Shown: positions 8,517 through 18,762, counted from the stretch's first letter. The stretch: DNA of 64,000 nt from Mucilaginibacter sp. KACC 22063 (GCF_028736115.1 NZ_CP117877.1:1426001-1490000); one strand, 5' to 3'. The notes: a model not told the origin generated them from the letters alone. Program-made: numbers and translations.

Positions 8517-11057
8517 ATGAAGTGTTTTTTACCCATTACCGCAGTACTGCTTGCTGTGTATGGTACAGCCCCGGCGCAAAACCGGCAGGCAGGTGCAGAA
8601 GGCCAGGGTCGTAATACCGAAGCCAGGCCTGCAGCAAGCATTGCATCTGTTACACAAAACCTTAAAAAGTACGAGGGCTTCTTCAATTTTTATTATGATG
8701 ACCGTAGCGGCAAAGTCTACCTTGAAATAAAAGATTTTGATAGAGAATTTTTGTATTTCAGTTCGCTGGTTGATGGTGTGGGTAATGGCGGCCCCGAACG
8801 CGGGCAGGCCGCTTCAGTGATTACAAAGTTTATTAAGGTAGGCCCAAAGGTATTCCTGGTGCAGCCTATCACCAATTACCGTGCGGTTAATGGTAGTGAA
8901 GATGAAAAGAAAGCCGTTGATAATGCCTTTGCAAAATCTATACTGTTCGGGTTTTCGCCTGTAGCAACCGAGGACGGGCGTGTATTGATCGATCTTACAC
9001 CATTCATCGTCCGCGATGTGATGAAGATAGGCGACAACCTGGGCACCGGCCGCGGTAATCTGGGCAGCGCCATTGCTGCGGGCAACCGTGCAGGTGGCGG
9101 TAATGCGGGCGGTGGCTATCGTTTTGATGATACCCGGTCGGTAGTTTACATGGATAACACCAAAAACTTTCCTAAAAACTCGGAGTTTGAAGCGCTGGTT
9201 ACATTTGCAGGAAGCGGTAGCCGTGGTGGTTTCGGCAGGGGGGGCGGTATAGCAGCCGACCCAAGCGCTGTTACTGTACGCATGCACCAGGCCTTTGTAG
9301 AATTGCCTGATAATAATTTCAGTATGCGCAAGTTTGACCCACGGTCGGGCTTTAACCAGTTCTCCTATTATGATTTCTCGGCACCCATGACCGAGCCGAT
9401 TTTAAAACGCTTTACAGCCAGGCACCGCCTGCATAAAAAGAATCCTAATGCCGCGGTAAGCGAACCTGTAGAGCCAATTGTATATTATATAGACCGTGGT
9501 GCGCCGCCGCTAATTAAGAAAGCGCTGATTGAAGGTGGCTCATGGTGGAACCAGGCATTTGAGGCGGCAGGGTTTAAAAATGCTTTCCAGGTAAAGGAAT
9601 TACCGGAAGGCGCCGACCCAATGGATATCCGTTACAATGTAGTGAACTGGGTTAATCGTTCGGGCAGCCCGGAACGAGCGTTTTCTTACGGTTCATCATA
9701 TACTGATCCGCGTACAGGTGAGATTATTAAAGGCGTAGTAACATTAGGGTCAGACCGCCACAGGCAGGATTATTTGATTGCCGAAGGTTTGCTTCAGCCT
9801 TACGAGGATGGTAAAAAGGTATCTGACAAGTTAGAACAAATGGCTTTGGCGCGTATCCGCCAACTCTCTGCTCATGAGATTGGGCACACCTTGGGTTTGT
9901 ACCACAACTTTACCTCCAGCACGCATGACCGTGCTTCGGTGATGGATTATCCTTTCCCGCGTTTCACCATGAAGGCAGATGGCTCTATTGATATATCAAA
10001 CGCTTATGCAACAGGTATAGGAGCATGGGATAAAAGGGCTATCACCTGGGGCTATGCCGAATTTCCGAAAGGTACCAATGAAGATGAAGCACTGGATAAG
10101 ATCATGAAGGAGACACTGGCGCAGGGGCATATCTTTATCCCTGACATTGGTGGTGGCGTACATCCGCTGGCACATCAATGGGATGACGGCGTTAATGCTG
10201 TTGACCAGTTAAATAAGCTGATGATGATCCGTCGGCATATCCTTGATAATTTCTCTGAAAAAGCCATCCGCGAGGATGCGCCAATGGCAACTTTAGAAGA
10301 GGTGCTGGTGCCGATGTACCTGCTGCACCGCTACCAGATAGAAGCCGTATCAAACTCTTTAGGTGGGCTATATTTTACACATGCACTTAAAAATGATGGG
10401 CAGGTAGTTACCAAAATGATTGAGCCGCAAGAGCAGTGGAAAGCTGTTGATGCGCTGATGAATACCATTACGCCTGATGCTTTGGCACTGCCCGAAAAAC
10501 TGATCGAAAAGATACCGCCGAGGCCGGTAGGATATCCTTCAACAGTTGAAACATTTGGCGGGCATACCGGTGTAACGTTTGATCCGATAGGCGCTGCCGA
10601 AACTGCGGCTAACGCAACATTGAATTATTTATTCGACTCGCAACGCGCAGCACGCTTAATTGAATACCAGGCACGTGATGCAAAACAGCCAGGTTTATTA
10701 CCTGTACTGGATAAAGTGATCGAACTTACATGGAAAGCGCCGCTGCAACCGGGCTATAAAGGCGAACTGCAAATAATGGTGAATAACCTGGTACTAAAAC
10801 ACCTGCTTGCACTTGCCGCAGACACGCATGCCGGTGAAAATGTAAGGGGAGAGGCCTTGCTTAAAATCACTGACCTTGCCGCATGGATGGGCGCACAATC
10901 TGCAACAGGAATGCCTAAACAAAGGGCTGCCATGTATTTTGGCTTGTCGCAGATCAAAGAGTTTCAGGATAATCCGGGCAAGTTTGCACCGCCAGAAGCT
11001 TTAGATATGCCGCCGGGCGCACCTATTGGTATGCCTGACAACGAGTTTGAATGGTAG
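8517..11057 (+). CDS. Secreted zinc-dependent metalloprotease (DUF5117/DUF5118 family)
   Basis: An 846-residue exported protein with signal peptide MKCFLPITAVLLAVYGTAPAQ. The large N-terminal region (about 40-430) corresponds to DUF5118/DUF5117 and includes a Gly-rich stretch near residues 180-255. The zinc site is the extended metzincin-type motif HEIGHTLGLYH (residues 453-463), followed by SVMDYPFPR, which resembles a Met-turn. The C-terminal region is the usual helical domain (PF16313-like). Length is normal for the Bacteroidetes family. It stands alone, followed by a strong terminator. It is probably periplasmic or surface protein digestion; the substrate is unknown. Confidence 0.92.
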   Translation: MKCFLPITAVLLAVYGTAPAQNRQAGAEGQGRNTEARPAASIASVTQNLKKYEGFFNFYYDDRSGKVYLEIKDFDREFLYFSSLVDGVGNGGPERGQAASVITKFIKVGPKVFLVQPITNYRAVNGSEDEKKAVDNAFAKSILFGFSPVATEDGRVLIDLTPFIVRDVMKIGDNLGTGRGNLGSAIAAGNRAGGGNAGGGYRFDDTRSVVYMDNTKNFPKNSEFEALVTFAGSGSRGGFGRGGGIAADPSAVTVRMHQAFVELPDNNFSMRKFDPRSGFNQFSYYDFSAPMTEPILKRFTARHRLHKKNPNAAVSEPVEPIVYYIDRGAPPLIKKALIEGGSWWNQAFEAAGFKNAFQVKELPEGADPMDIRYNVVNWVNRSGSPERAFSYGSSYTDPRTGEIIKGVVTLGSDRHRQDYLIAEGLLQPYEDGKKVSDKLEQMALARIRQLSAHEIGHTLGLYHNFTSSTHDRASVMDYPFPRFTMKADGSIDISNAYATGIGAWDKRAITWGYAEFPKGTNEDEALDKIMKETLAQGHIFIPDIGGGVHPLAHQWDDGVNAVDQLNKLMMIRRHILDNFSEKAIREDAPMATLEEVLVPMYLLHRYQIEAVSNSLGGLYFTHALKNDGQVVTKMIEPQEQWKAVDALMNTITPDALALPEKLIEKIPPRPVGYPSTVETFGGHTGVTFDPIGAAETAANATLNYLFDSQRAARLIEYQARDAKQPGLLPVLDKVIELTWKAPLQPGYKGELQIMVNNLVLKHLLALAADTHAGENVRGEALLKITDLAAWMGAQSATGMPKQRAAMYFGLSQIKEFQDNPGKFAPPEALDMPPGAPIGMPDNEFEW

Positions 11058-11079
11058 ATTAAAATTAATAACCTTATTG

Positions 11080-11114
11080 AAGTCCTGTAGAAACCATTTC
11101 TGCAGGACTTTTTT
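11080..11114 (+). terminator. Intrinsic terminator after metalloprotease
   Basis: Stem AAGTCCTG.AG against CTGCAGGACTT with one T-G wobble, then a T-run. Confidence 0.85.
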
Positions 11115-11333
11115 GTTTTAGGACCTGGAACATTTTGCTTTATTAAAACAATTTGAAAAGTCATGATATTATCAAAATGATAAATTCAACAAGTCATTTT
11201 GGATAAATAAACCGTTACTCACCAAAACTTAATTCATAAAAAACGATGTTTGCAGCCCGAAAACGTGTCCGGGATTGCACATTTTGAATTTTGGCGCGAT
11301 GATGGGAAACGTATTATTTTAATCAAAAACAAA

Positions 11334-11915
11334 ATGAAAACGCTGCGTATTATATTTTCGCTTTTAGCCATTATGGCTACCTCTTTTATTGCCAATGCCC
11401 AAACAGGTAATGGTGTTTATCTTACTGCTCAAGACTACCAGTCTAAACGCATCAACTATCTTTTAGATGCAGACAAACTACAGTTAAATGCTTTTTTTGA
11501 AGGTAAAACAATTGCGTTTACATCTGCCGGGAAAAGGTATAAGTTAAATAAAGCTGATGTTTTTGGTTATCGTTTAAACGGCAAAGACTACCGTTTTTTT
11601 AACCGTAAGGCATATGCAATAGTTGATACCACCGGGTTTTATTTGTACTCACGTCCCGAACTTGTACAGCATTATAAAGGTTATGTTTCTGCAGATCAGT
11701 ATTTCTTTAGCGTAGGTAATGGAAAAGTACAGCCACTTACACTTGCTAATATTTCTGCCGCATTTCCAAAAAATCCGGAGTTCAGGTACGCGGTGCAATC
11801 ATACTTCAACCGCGATGAACAGTTGAGCGCTTATGATGCTGCTCAGCAGACTTACAAGATCAAATACATTTATGAGTCGCACCTGAAACCTGCAACTACA
11901 CTTAATGCTGATTAA
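11334..11915 (+). CDS. Exported protein of unknown function
   Basis: A 193-residue protein. The start at ATG 11334 is chosen because it begins a clean signal peptide (MKTLRIIFSLLAIMATSFIANAQ); the upstream in-frame TTG at 11250 would place 28 polar residues before it. The mature protein is rich in Tyr, Lys and Phe, with segments such as NGVYLTAQDYQ, KRYKLNKADVFGYRLNGKDYRFF and FYLYSRPEL. These suggest a repeated beta-strand fold. I do not recognise the family. It has no operon partner, since hairpins flank it on both sides. Probably periplasmic. Confidence 0.75.
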   Translation: MKTLRIIFSLLAIMATSFIANAQTGNGVYLTAQDYQSKRINYLLDADKLQLNAFFEGKTIAFTSAGKRYKLNKADVFGYRLNGKDYRFFNRKAYAIVDTTGFYLYSRPELVQHYKGYVSADQYFFSVGNGKVQPLTLANISAAFPKNPEFRYAVQSYFNRDEQLSAYDAAQQTYKIKYIYESHLKPATTLNAD

Positions 11916-11932
11916 TCAGCAACTGACTTTTT

Positions 11933-11966
11933 CAGAAAGCCTTGTTTGATTAAACAGGGCTTTCTG
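11933..11966 (+). terminator. Hairpin after exported protein gene, probable terminator
   Basis: CAGAAAGCC pairs with GGCTTTCTG and the inner TTGTTT pairs with AAACAG. The stem is long but the following U-tract is weak. Confidence 0.65.
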
Positions 11967-12059
11967 CATTTATGTAACAAGTATGTAGCTTTATTTTAAC
12001 ATAAAGTTAACCGTAAGCTTTCGCAGAATAAATATGCAGCGGCTTATTTTGCATGCCGT

Positions 12060-12635
12060 ATGGAACTGATTAGTACCCCTTCGATTATTACGCTTGATAA
12101 GTTTGAGGATATTTTCAGGGATAACTATTCGCCGCTGTTCAGATATATCAGTTCAATTACAAAAGATCAGGATCTGGCAAAAGATGTATTATCTGATCTG
12201 TTCTTAAACCTGTGGCAACAGCGCGAAAAACTTCAGATCAATAATATTAAAGCATACTTGTTCCGCTCAGCCAGAAACGGTGCTTTAAAAGCAATCAGCG
12301 GTACGCAAACTGCAGAACTATCTGACGATACCTTCAATATCCCAGCCGACAGCTACAACCCTTTCGAAAAATTTGTTGCCAAGCAATCTATCAAAATCGT
12401 TGAAGAGTTGATTAACCGTTTGCCGGTTGCACGTAAAGAAATGATCGAACTACGCCTGCTCGGATTAAAGAACTACGAAATAGCGGGTATCATGGATATC
12501 TCCGAAAAAAAGGTAGAATACAATATGCGCGAAGCCATAGAGCAGCTCAGCCATATGGTGCGCCACAGCAATTTAGATAAAGCAACTGTTGCCGGTGGTT
12601 TGATGATGATTAATCTTATCTTAACAATAATATAA
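12060..12635 (+). CDS. ECF-type RNA polymerase sigma factor (sigma-70 family)
   Basis: A 191-residue ECF sigma factor of the Bacteroidetes transenvelope-signalling type. Region 2 is visible around DNYSPLFRYISSITKDQDLAKDVLSDLFLNLWQ (about 20-55). Region 4 is visible around RLPVARKEMIELRLLGLKNYEIAGIMDISEKKVEYNMREA (about 120-160), with the helix-turn-helix in it. The last 20 residues form a hydrophobic stretch (GGLMMINLILTII), common in this group. A FecR anti-sigma and an STN-domain SusC follow downstream. It likely directs transcription of 14328-21772 when the receptor senses its ligand. A phosphoesterase gene intervenes between sigma and anti-sigma. Confidence 0.93.
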   Translation: MELISTPSIITLDKFEDIFRDNYSPLFRYISSITKDQDLAKDVLSDLFLNLWQQREKLQINNIKAYLFRSARNGALKAISGTQTAELSDDTFNIPADSYNPFEKFVAKQSIKIVEELINRLPVARKEMIELRLLGLKNYEIAGIMDISEKKVEYNMREAIEQLSHMVRHSNLDKATVAGGLMMINLILTII

Positions 12636-12700
12636 CTTCTTCTTTTTGTGGAAAAGGGGCAGGGAGTGCTCATCTCTGTAAATACAAACCCTTTTTAGCG

Positions 12701-14200
12701 ATGAGTAACAGACGCGATTTCTTGAAAGGCCTGGGTATCGCAGGCGCAGCAATAGCCATTCCGGAGACCTTGGTACAGGCTGCCCCGGTATCAGCAACTA
12801 ATAACGATAAGCGGGACCTTACCAACCTAACACTTAAAGGCCGTGTGCATAGTAATGGTGCAGGTATTGCAGGCGTAGCGGTAACCGATGGCATAAATAT
12901 TACCCGTACCAATAAAAGCGGCCGCTATACCTTATTGAGTAATAAAACAGCAGAGTTTGTCTATATCAGCTTGCCTTCGGGATATACTTTTCCGCAGCAA
13001 AAAGGATTGGTGCAGTTTTATAAAAGGATTGATACCTCGCAAAATGTTTTTACAGCTGACTTTGCTTTAGAGAAACTGAATACCGATGATAAAAAACACA
13101 TTTTTGTAGTATGGGCTGACCCTCAGATCATCTCCAAAAAGGACGCAGAAGTATTGGTGAACCAGGCAGCGCCTGATCTGCGCGACCTGGCAAAATCATA
13201 TCCTGCGGGAACATTGATCCATGCTGTAGGCTGCGGCGATTTGGTTTGGGATCATTTTGAATTGCTGGAAGATTATAAACAGGCAGTTGAAATAAGCAGC
13301 GTTCCTTTCTTTAATCTCATCGGTAACCACGATATGGATTTAAATGCTCGTACAGATGATTATTCAGCAGAGACATTTAAAACGAATTTTGGCCCTACCT
13401 ACTATTCATATAACCGTGGCGATGTGCATTACGTGGTTCTGGATGATGTTTTCTTTATCGGTACTGCGAAAAAATACATCGGTTACATTACAGAAAACCA
13501 GTTACAATGGCTGGAGCAGGATCTGGCAACTGTAAAGCCCGGCACTACGGTAATTGTTTCTTTGCATATCCCTACCAATACAGGCAGCCAACGACGTAAT
13601 AAATTAGTAGAGGAAGAAATTGGCGGTGTGGTATCAAACCGTGAGCAGCTTTACAAAATTCTGGCACCTTATAAAGTACATATCATGTCAGGCCATACGC
13701 ACATGAACGAAAAGTGGGAACGCGACAACATGATGGAACACGTGCATGGTACCGTTTGTGGTGCCTGGTGGACGGGCCCCGTTTGTACTGATGGTACGCC
13801 TGAAGGTTATGCCGTTTACGAAATTAATGGCGGCGATGTCAACTGGTATTATAAATCTACCGGTAAACCCAAAGATTACCAGCTTAAGGTTTATGAAAAG
13901 GGAAGGTACAAAGCCGAACCCGGAGCTGTTGTTGCCAATGTTTGGAATTGGGACCCTAAATGGAAAATTGAGTGGTTTGAAGACGGGCAGCCCAAAGGCG
14001 AAATGGAACGCAAGGTGGCGTTTGACCCTTTGGCTGTTGAACTGTACGAAGGGCCGCAACTGCCTAAAAAGCACAAGTTTGTTGATCCTACACTAACCGA
14101 CCACCTCTTTTTTGCTACGCCATCGGCAAATGCAAAAAAAGTAAAAGTGGTAGCTACGGACAGGTTTGGCAAAGCCTACAGCGAAGAAATAGCTATTTAA
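12701..14200 (+). CDS. Tat-exported calcineurin-like metallophosphoesterase
   Basis: A 499-residue protein. The N-terminus SNRRDFLKGLGIAGAAIA is a twin-arginine signal. A carboxypeptidase-regulatory-like N-domain (about 45-130; GRVHSNGAGIAGVAVTDG) precedes the metallophosphatase core. Metal-binding blocks are WADPQ, GCGDLVWD, LIGNHDMD, SLHIP and MSGHTHMNEKW. A C-terminal beta domain follows (Metallophos_C-like). It hydrolyses a phosphate mono- or diester in the periplasm; the substrate is unknown. It lies 65 bases after the sigma factor and ends with a terminator, so these two genes form one unit. The link with the STN-SusC locus suggests a phosphorylated nutrient, as inference. Confidence 0.92.
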   Translation: MSNRRDFLKGLGIAGAAIAIPETLVQAAPVSATNNDKRDLTNLTLKGRVHSNGAGIAGVAVTDGINITRTNKSGRYTLLSNKTAEFVYISLPSGYTFPQQKGLVQFYKRIDTSQNVFTADFALEKLNTDDKKHIFVVWADPQIISKKDAEVLVNQAAPDLRDLAKSYPAGTLIHAVGCGDLVWDHFELLEDYKQAVEISSVPFFNLIGNHDMDLNARTDDYSAETFKTNFGPTYYSYNRGDVHYVVLDDVFFIGTAKKYIGYITENQLQWLEQDLATVKPGTTVIVSLHIPTNTGSQRRNKLVEEEIGGVVSNREQLYKILAPYKVHIMSGHTHMNEKWERDNMMEHVHGTVCGAWWTGPVCTDGTPEGYAVYEINGGDVNWYYKSTGKPKDYQLKVYEKGRYKAEPGAVVANVWNWDPKWKIEWFEDGQPKGEMERKVAFDPLAVELYEGPQLPKKHKFVDPTLTDHLFFATPSANAKKVKVVATDRFGKAYSEEIAI

Positions 14201-14212
14201 ATCAATCATAAG

Positions 14213-14232
14213 AAAGCCCTTCGGGGCTTTTT
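14213..14232 (+). terminator. Intrinsic terminator between phosphoesterase and FecR
   Basis: AAAGCCC, TTCG-type tetraloop, GGGCTTT, then T-run. It separates the sigma/phosphoesterase unit from the FecR-SusC-SusD unit. Confidence 0.85.
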
Positions 14233-14327
14233 CCTTTTTTACGCCTTAACAAATATTTAATAAACGCTTAACTATTTCTTTTGGTGAAAGCGGCCACTGA
14301 TAAGCTCTTCTCTTAAAATCACCATAC

Positions 14328-15290
14328 ATGAATTGGGAGCTTATACTAAAATATGTAAACACCGAAGCTAATGCCGAAGAGGAGCGGCAGGTAGAGCAGT
14401 GGCTTGATGAACAAAGCGAGAATGCTACACTGCTGGCCTATCTGCAAAAGCGAAGAAACCAGCTTCAGCAACCGCTTAAACAAACTGATATTGATGAACA
14501 ATGGCTTCTGTTACTCAGCCGGATCTTTGATTCGGGAGAAACCACTAAGGCTAAAGGTAAAAACATATATATCTCAATTGGTATAGCTGCAAGTATCCTG
14601 CTGGTAAGCATGCTGGGCTGGATCTATCTTAAGCAAAGCCCCGACCTTAATGTAAAAGAGCTATCGCTGCAAACAGCGGCTAATAACCGCAATAAAGTAA
14701 TACTTCCAGATGGTACCGAAGTGTTTATGGCACCTGCCTCAAAAATTATTTACAAAAGCAATTATGGCATCCACAAACGCGAGTTGCAATTAAATGGCGA
14801 AGCCTTTTTCAATGTAAAGCATAAAGCTGATGTGCCATTCATCATCCATACGGCTAATAAGGTAACCGTTACCGTTTTGGGTACTTCTTTTAACGTTTAC
14901 AATCGTCTTAATGCCAATACAGAGGTAAAAGTGGCTACAGGTTTAGTGGGCGTTACTGCAAACAATCATACCAGTTTGCTGAAAGCTGGTCAGCAGGGTA
15001 CATATTCAGCAATCACCAGGGAAATAGCCATAAAACAGGTAGAAACGCATGATGCAGCCGCATTGCAAAATGGCATTTTATTCTTTAAGGAAGATAACGC
15101 AGAGGAGATCGCGCAAAAAATTGAACGCTGGTACAACATCAAGGTTACAGTCTTTGCATCTGCCCGCAAGCATGCCCGTTTCAGCGGCGAAATAAAAGAC
15201 GATGGCATAGACAGTTTACTGCACGCCATTAACTACGCCGTAGGGCTTCAATATCAATTTAAAGACTCCAATACATTGATGCTATTCTAA
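14328..15290 (+). CDS. FecR-family anti-sigma factor
   Basis: A 320-residue inner-membrane protein. The cytosolic N-terminal anti-sigma region begins WELILKYVNTEANAEEERQVEQWL. One transmembrane helix (ISIGIAASILLVSMLGWIYL, about 83-102) follows. The periplasmic FecR domain shows NNRNKVILPDGTEVFMAPAS, LNGEAFFNVKHK and VTVLGTSFNVYN. The C-terminal domain (FSGEIKDDGIDSLLHAINYAVGL) contacts the STN domain in known systems. It starts 7 bases before the SusC gene. In the established FecIRA-type model it holds the sigma factor until ligand-loaded SusC signals through STN. Confidence 0.93.
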   Translation: MNWELILKYVNTEANAEEERQVEQWLDEQSENATLLAYLQKRRNQLQQPLKQTDIDEQWLLLLSRIFDSGETTKAKGKNIYISIGIAASILLVSMLGWIYLKQSPDLNVKELSLQTAANNRNKVILPDGTEVFMAPASKIIYKSNYGIHKRELQLNGEAFFNVKHKADVPFIIHTANKVTVTVLGTSFNVYNRLNANTEVKVATGLVGVTANNHTSLLKAGQQGTYSAITREIAIKQVETHDAAALQNGILFFKEDNAEEIAQKIERWYNIKVTVFASARKHARFSGEIKDDGIDSLLHAINYAVGLQYQFKDSNTLMLF

Positions 15291-15297
15291 TTTAAAC

Positions 15298-18200
15298 ATG
15301 AAATATCTAAAACTTCTACGCTTCATTTTCATCTTTTGCTCGTGCCTCGGTTGGCTGCTTACGTCAGTCCCGGCTATGGCGCAGAGCGACAAAGGTCAGG
15401 TCACTTTTTTGCAGCAGCGGCTAAGTGTACAGGCCATTATCGAAACCCTTAGAAAGGCCGGTTACAAAGTATCTTTTGATGCCGATGTCAATCTTAACAG
15501 GGGTATTACTTTACCATCGGTTAATATGACTACTGACCAGCTTGCGCATACATTTGAGCAACAGGCAGGTTTAGGTTTAAGAAATATCGATGGCAACCTG
15601 GTTATCCGTAAGCTGGATATGGTTACGGTAAACGGAACCATTATCTCATCGGATGACAAAACACCTTTAGCAGGTGTAACCATTTCTGATGCCAGCAAAA
15701 GGAACCTGGGTTCTGCTAACACTAACGGCAAGTTTTCCATTATCGTTCCGCGTGGCAGCAAAGTGACCTTTAGCATGATCGGTTTTGACCCGCAGGTGCA
15801 AGTCTTCGACAAAAATTCGGGTAACCTCAGCCTGATCATGAACGCTTCTACCACCGCACTTAATGAGGTGGTGGTAACGGCATTGGGTATCAAACGCGAC
15901 GAAAAAGCATTGGGTTATGCAGCAACCGTTGTAAAAGGCGACCAACTGACCAATGCCATGTCAAACAACTGGACCGACGCATTATCAGGCAAGGTGGCTG
16001 GTTTAAACCTGATCCGTTCAAACGGCGGCCCTACCGGCTCAAACCGTATCGTGTTACGTGGCGAAACCAATTTAACAGGTGATAACGAAGCACTGATTGT
16101 TGTTGATGGTGTGGTTACCAATAATGGTAGCGGCCGATCAACAGGTACCGGCAGCGGAGGTTACCTGGATGGCGATTCGCCCGTTGACTTTGGTAGCGGC
16201 CTTAATGATATTAATCCTGATGATATTGAAAGCATCACGGTACTGAAAGGCCCGGGTGCAGCTGCACTATACGGGCAGCGCGGTGCTAACGGTGCAATTG
16301 TAATCACCACTAAATCAGGTCGGTCAAAAGACGGTAAGGTAAGCGTTACCATCAATTCAAACGCTGCTTTAGAAAGTATCAGCCGCTGGCCGGATTACCA
16401 GTATCAATACGGTCAGGGTGTTGATGGTGCCAACTATTATTCGTTCGGTGCCACTGCCGATGGCGCAAGCACACGCAGCACCAGTTCGGCATGGGGACCA
16501 AAGTTTGACGGGCAGTCGTTTTATCAATACGATCCCACTACACATACCGGGGGCACTACACGTACACCGTGGGTAGCTTATCCGGATGCACGCAAGGATT
16601 TCTTTGATGTAGGTAAAACATTTACCAACAACATCAGCCTTAGCGGTGGTAATGATAAAACCTCGGCGCGTTTTTCGGCTACGCACGTTGATAATACCTG
16701 GATTGTGCCGAATACCGGCTACAAACGTAATACGGTTGCTTTGGCGGTAGACCAAAAAGTAAGCGACAAATTACAGATATCAACCCGTATCAATTATACC
16801 AACAAAACCAGCGATAATTTACCGGCCACAGGTTATAATAACCAGTCGTTAATGTACTGGAATATGTTTTGGGAGCCAAACGGCGACCTGAACTGGTTAA
16901 AAGATTACTGGCTGCCGGGGCAGCAAAATGTGAAGCAAAGCTATCCATTTAGCAGCTATCCTGATAACCCATACCTTATAGCCTATGAAATGCTGAACAC
17001 GTTGAACCGTAACGGCTTAACAGGAAACATACAGGCTACATATAACTTCACCAAGCACCTGAGCTTTATGGTGCGTACCTCTGTTGATTTTGGCTATCAG
17101 CAAACTACGCAGCAGCGCCCTTATGATACTGAGAAGTTTACCAAGGGTATGTACCGTACGCAAAACTCGTTCTCGCAGGAGATTACCAATGATTTCTTGC
17201 TGCGTTACAATACCAAAATAGCTAAAGACTTTTCGATCAATGCTACCGCAGGTGGTAGTATGCTAAAGAACCGCTATAATAAAGATGAGCTTCGTGCCGA
17301 CTCTTTGTTATATCCCGGTATCTACACCTTGGCTAACAAAGCAGGCGTATTAAATGCATTGCCTTACAAAAGCCAGTATGCACTTAACAGCTTCTACGGT
17401 TTGTTATCTGTAGGCTACAAAGACGAACTGTTTGTGGATGTGACCGGCCGTAACGACTGGAACAGCGTATTGGCTTCGCCAACGTCTACCAGCAATGCCT
17501 CATTCTTTTATCCGTCCGTAAATGCCAGCGCCATTCTTTCAGAGATATTCCATCTTCCTGATTTTGTTCGCTATGGTAAAGTCCGTGGTTCATACGCAGG
17601 TGTGGGCAGCGGTACAACAGTGCCATACCGTACTTCATACTCTTACACATCGGTTAGCAATTTTCCGGGTGGTTTGGCAAATCCAACAACCCTGGCTAAT
17701 ACCAACCTTAAACCACTGTACACCACCAGTTACGAGTTAGGTACCGAGTGGCAGTTATTCAACGGCCGTTTAGGTTTTGACCTTGCCGTATACAGTAATA
17801 AAACAAAAGATCAGATCTTAACCGCCACGGTCGACCGCTCATCTGGTATCAATGCCGCGGTGATTAACGCAGGTGCGGTGCGTAACCAGGGTATCGAGAT
17901 TGCTGCCAATGGTGTGCCTGTCCGTACTAAAAGTGGTTTCAGTTGGAGCGTGAATGGTACTTTCACCGCTAACCGTAATAAAGTATTATCGTTGACAGAC
18001 AGCCTGAGCAGCCTTACGCTGCAAACCGGTCCGGGTAGCCGCGGATCTATCATTGCCTACGTTGGCGGCAGTATGGGCGACCTTTATGGCCGTGGTTATG
18101 TGCGTTCGCCTGATGGGCAGATCGTTTACTCAAACGGCTACCCGGTACTTACTACCGACATGAAATACATCGGTAATGTATATCCAAAGTGGAAAACCAG

Positions 18201-18750
18201 CTTAAACAACCAGTTTAACTATAAAAACTTCAGCTTTAGCTTCCTTTGGGATGCACAGTTCGGCGGTATGGGTTATTCTTTAACGGCAGCAGTGTTGGCA
18301 GAGCAAGGCAAAACGGCTAATACATTGCCTGGCCGTTACAACGGTATCATTGGTAAAGGTGTTATCAAAAATCCTGATGGCACTTACCGCCCTAATGATG
18401 TGGTAGCACAGGATATCACTAATTATTACACTACCCATTACGGTCGTGATAACGTGGAAGGTGCTACCTATTCTACCAACTTTTTGAAACTGCGTGAAGC
18501 CCGCCTCGACTACACTTTCAATAAAAAGCAATTACGCTGGATCGGCCTTAAAAAAGTAACCATCGGTGTTTACGGACGTGATTTATTGATGATCACCAAG
18601 TGGCCAGGCTTCGACCCGGAGTTTGGTACCCTGAACGACGGCTATGGCACAGCAGGTGCACAAGGCATGGCTTACGTAACACAAGGTTTCGAGTTAGGCC
18701 AGTTACCAACTACCCGCACTATAGGCTTTAACCTAATGATTGGCATTTAA
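15298..18750 (+). CDS. SusC/RagA TonB-dependent outer-membrane transporter with STN signalling domain
   Basis: An 1150-residue protein. Order: signal peptide (to about residue 28, AMAQ), STN domain (about 40-104, LSVQAIIETLRKAGYKVSF), carboxypeptidase-regulatory-like beta domain (about 110-185), TonB box region and plug (LNEVVVTALGIKRDEKALGYA, then GAAALYGQRGANGAIVITTKSG), and a 22-strand barrel ending in an aromatic-poor LMIGI. STN makes this the only signalling receptor of the five SusC proteins here, matching the FecR/sigma pair upstream. It imports an oligomeric nutrient captured by the adjacent SusD. The substrate is not readable; the neighbouring phosphoesterase hints at a phosphorylated compound. 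Confidence 0.95.
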   Translation: MKYLKLLRFIFIFCSCLGWLLTSVPAMAQSDKGQVTFLQQRLSVQAIIETLRKAGYKVSFDADVNLNRGITLPSVNMTTDQLAHTFEQQAGLGLRNIDGNLVIRKLDMVTVNGTIISSDDKTPLAGVTISDASKRNLGSANTNGKFSIIVPRGSKVTFSMIGFDPQVQVFDKNSGNLSLIMNASTTALNEVVVTALGIKRDEKALGYAATVVKGDQLTNAMSNNWTDALSGKVAGLNLIRSNGGPTGSNRIVLRGETNLTGDNEALIVVDGVVTNNGSGRSTGTGSGGYLDGDSPVDFGSGLNDINPDDIESITVLKGPGAAALYGQRGANGAIVITTKSGRSKDGKVSVTINSNAALESISRWPDYQYQYGQGVDGANYYSFGATADGASTRSTSSAWGPKFDGQSFYQYDPTTHTGGTTRTPWVAYPDARKDFFDVGKTFTNNISLSGGNDKTSARFSATHVDNTWIVPNTGYKRNTVALAVDQKVSDKLQISTRINYTNKTSDNLPATGYNNQSLMYWNMFWEPNGDLNWLKDYWLPGQQNVKQSYPFSSYPDNPYLIAYEMLNTLNRNGLTGNIQATYNFTKHLSFMVRTSVDFGYQQTTQQRPYDTEKFTKGMYRTQNSFSQEITNDFLLRYNTKIAKDFSINATAGGSMLKNRYNKDELRADSLLYPGIYTLANKAGVLNALPYKSQYALNSFYGLLSVGYKDELFVDVTGRNDWNSVLASPTSTSNASFFYPSVNASAILSEIFHLPDFVRYGKVRGSYAGVGSGTTVPYRTSYSYTSVSNFPGGLANPTTLANTNLKPLYTTSYELGTEWQLFNGRLGFDLAVYSNKTKDQILTATVDRSSGINAAVINAGAVRNQGIEIAANGVPVRTKSGFSWSVNGTFTANRNKVLSLTDSLSSLTLQTGPGSRGSIIAYVGGSMGDLYGRGYVRSPDGQIVYSNGYPVLTTDMKYIGNVYPKWKTSLNNQFNYKNFSFSFLWDAQFGGMGYSLTAAVLAEQGKTANTLPGRYNGIIGKGVIKNPDGTYRPNDVVAQDITNYYTTHYGRDNVEGATYSTNFLKLREARLDYTFNKKQLRWIGLKKVTIGVYGRDLLMITKWPGFDPEFGTLNDGYGTAGAQGMAYVTQGFELGQLPTTRTIGFNLMIGI

Positions 18751-18762
18751 TTTTTGACGAGA

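Noticed and set aside
9020..9260. Gly-rich tract in the metalloprotease as a possible repeat or prion-like region
   Set aside because: Short and irregular; loops like this are common in the DUF5117 region, so it is not a separate feature.
8814..9287. 157-residue minus-strand ORF inside the metalloprotease gene
   Set aside because: Shadow of a GC-rich coding region; no motif, no promoter, and the plus frame has strong family features.
16369..16755. Minus-strand ORFs within SusC/SusD genes (also 36416-36856, 15462-15893 and similar)
   Set aside because: Antisense shadows produced by codon bias of long plus-strand genes; none has a signal, domain or start context.
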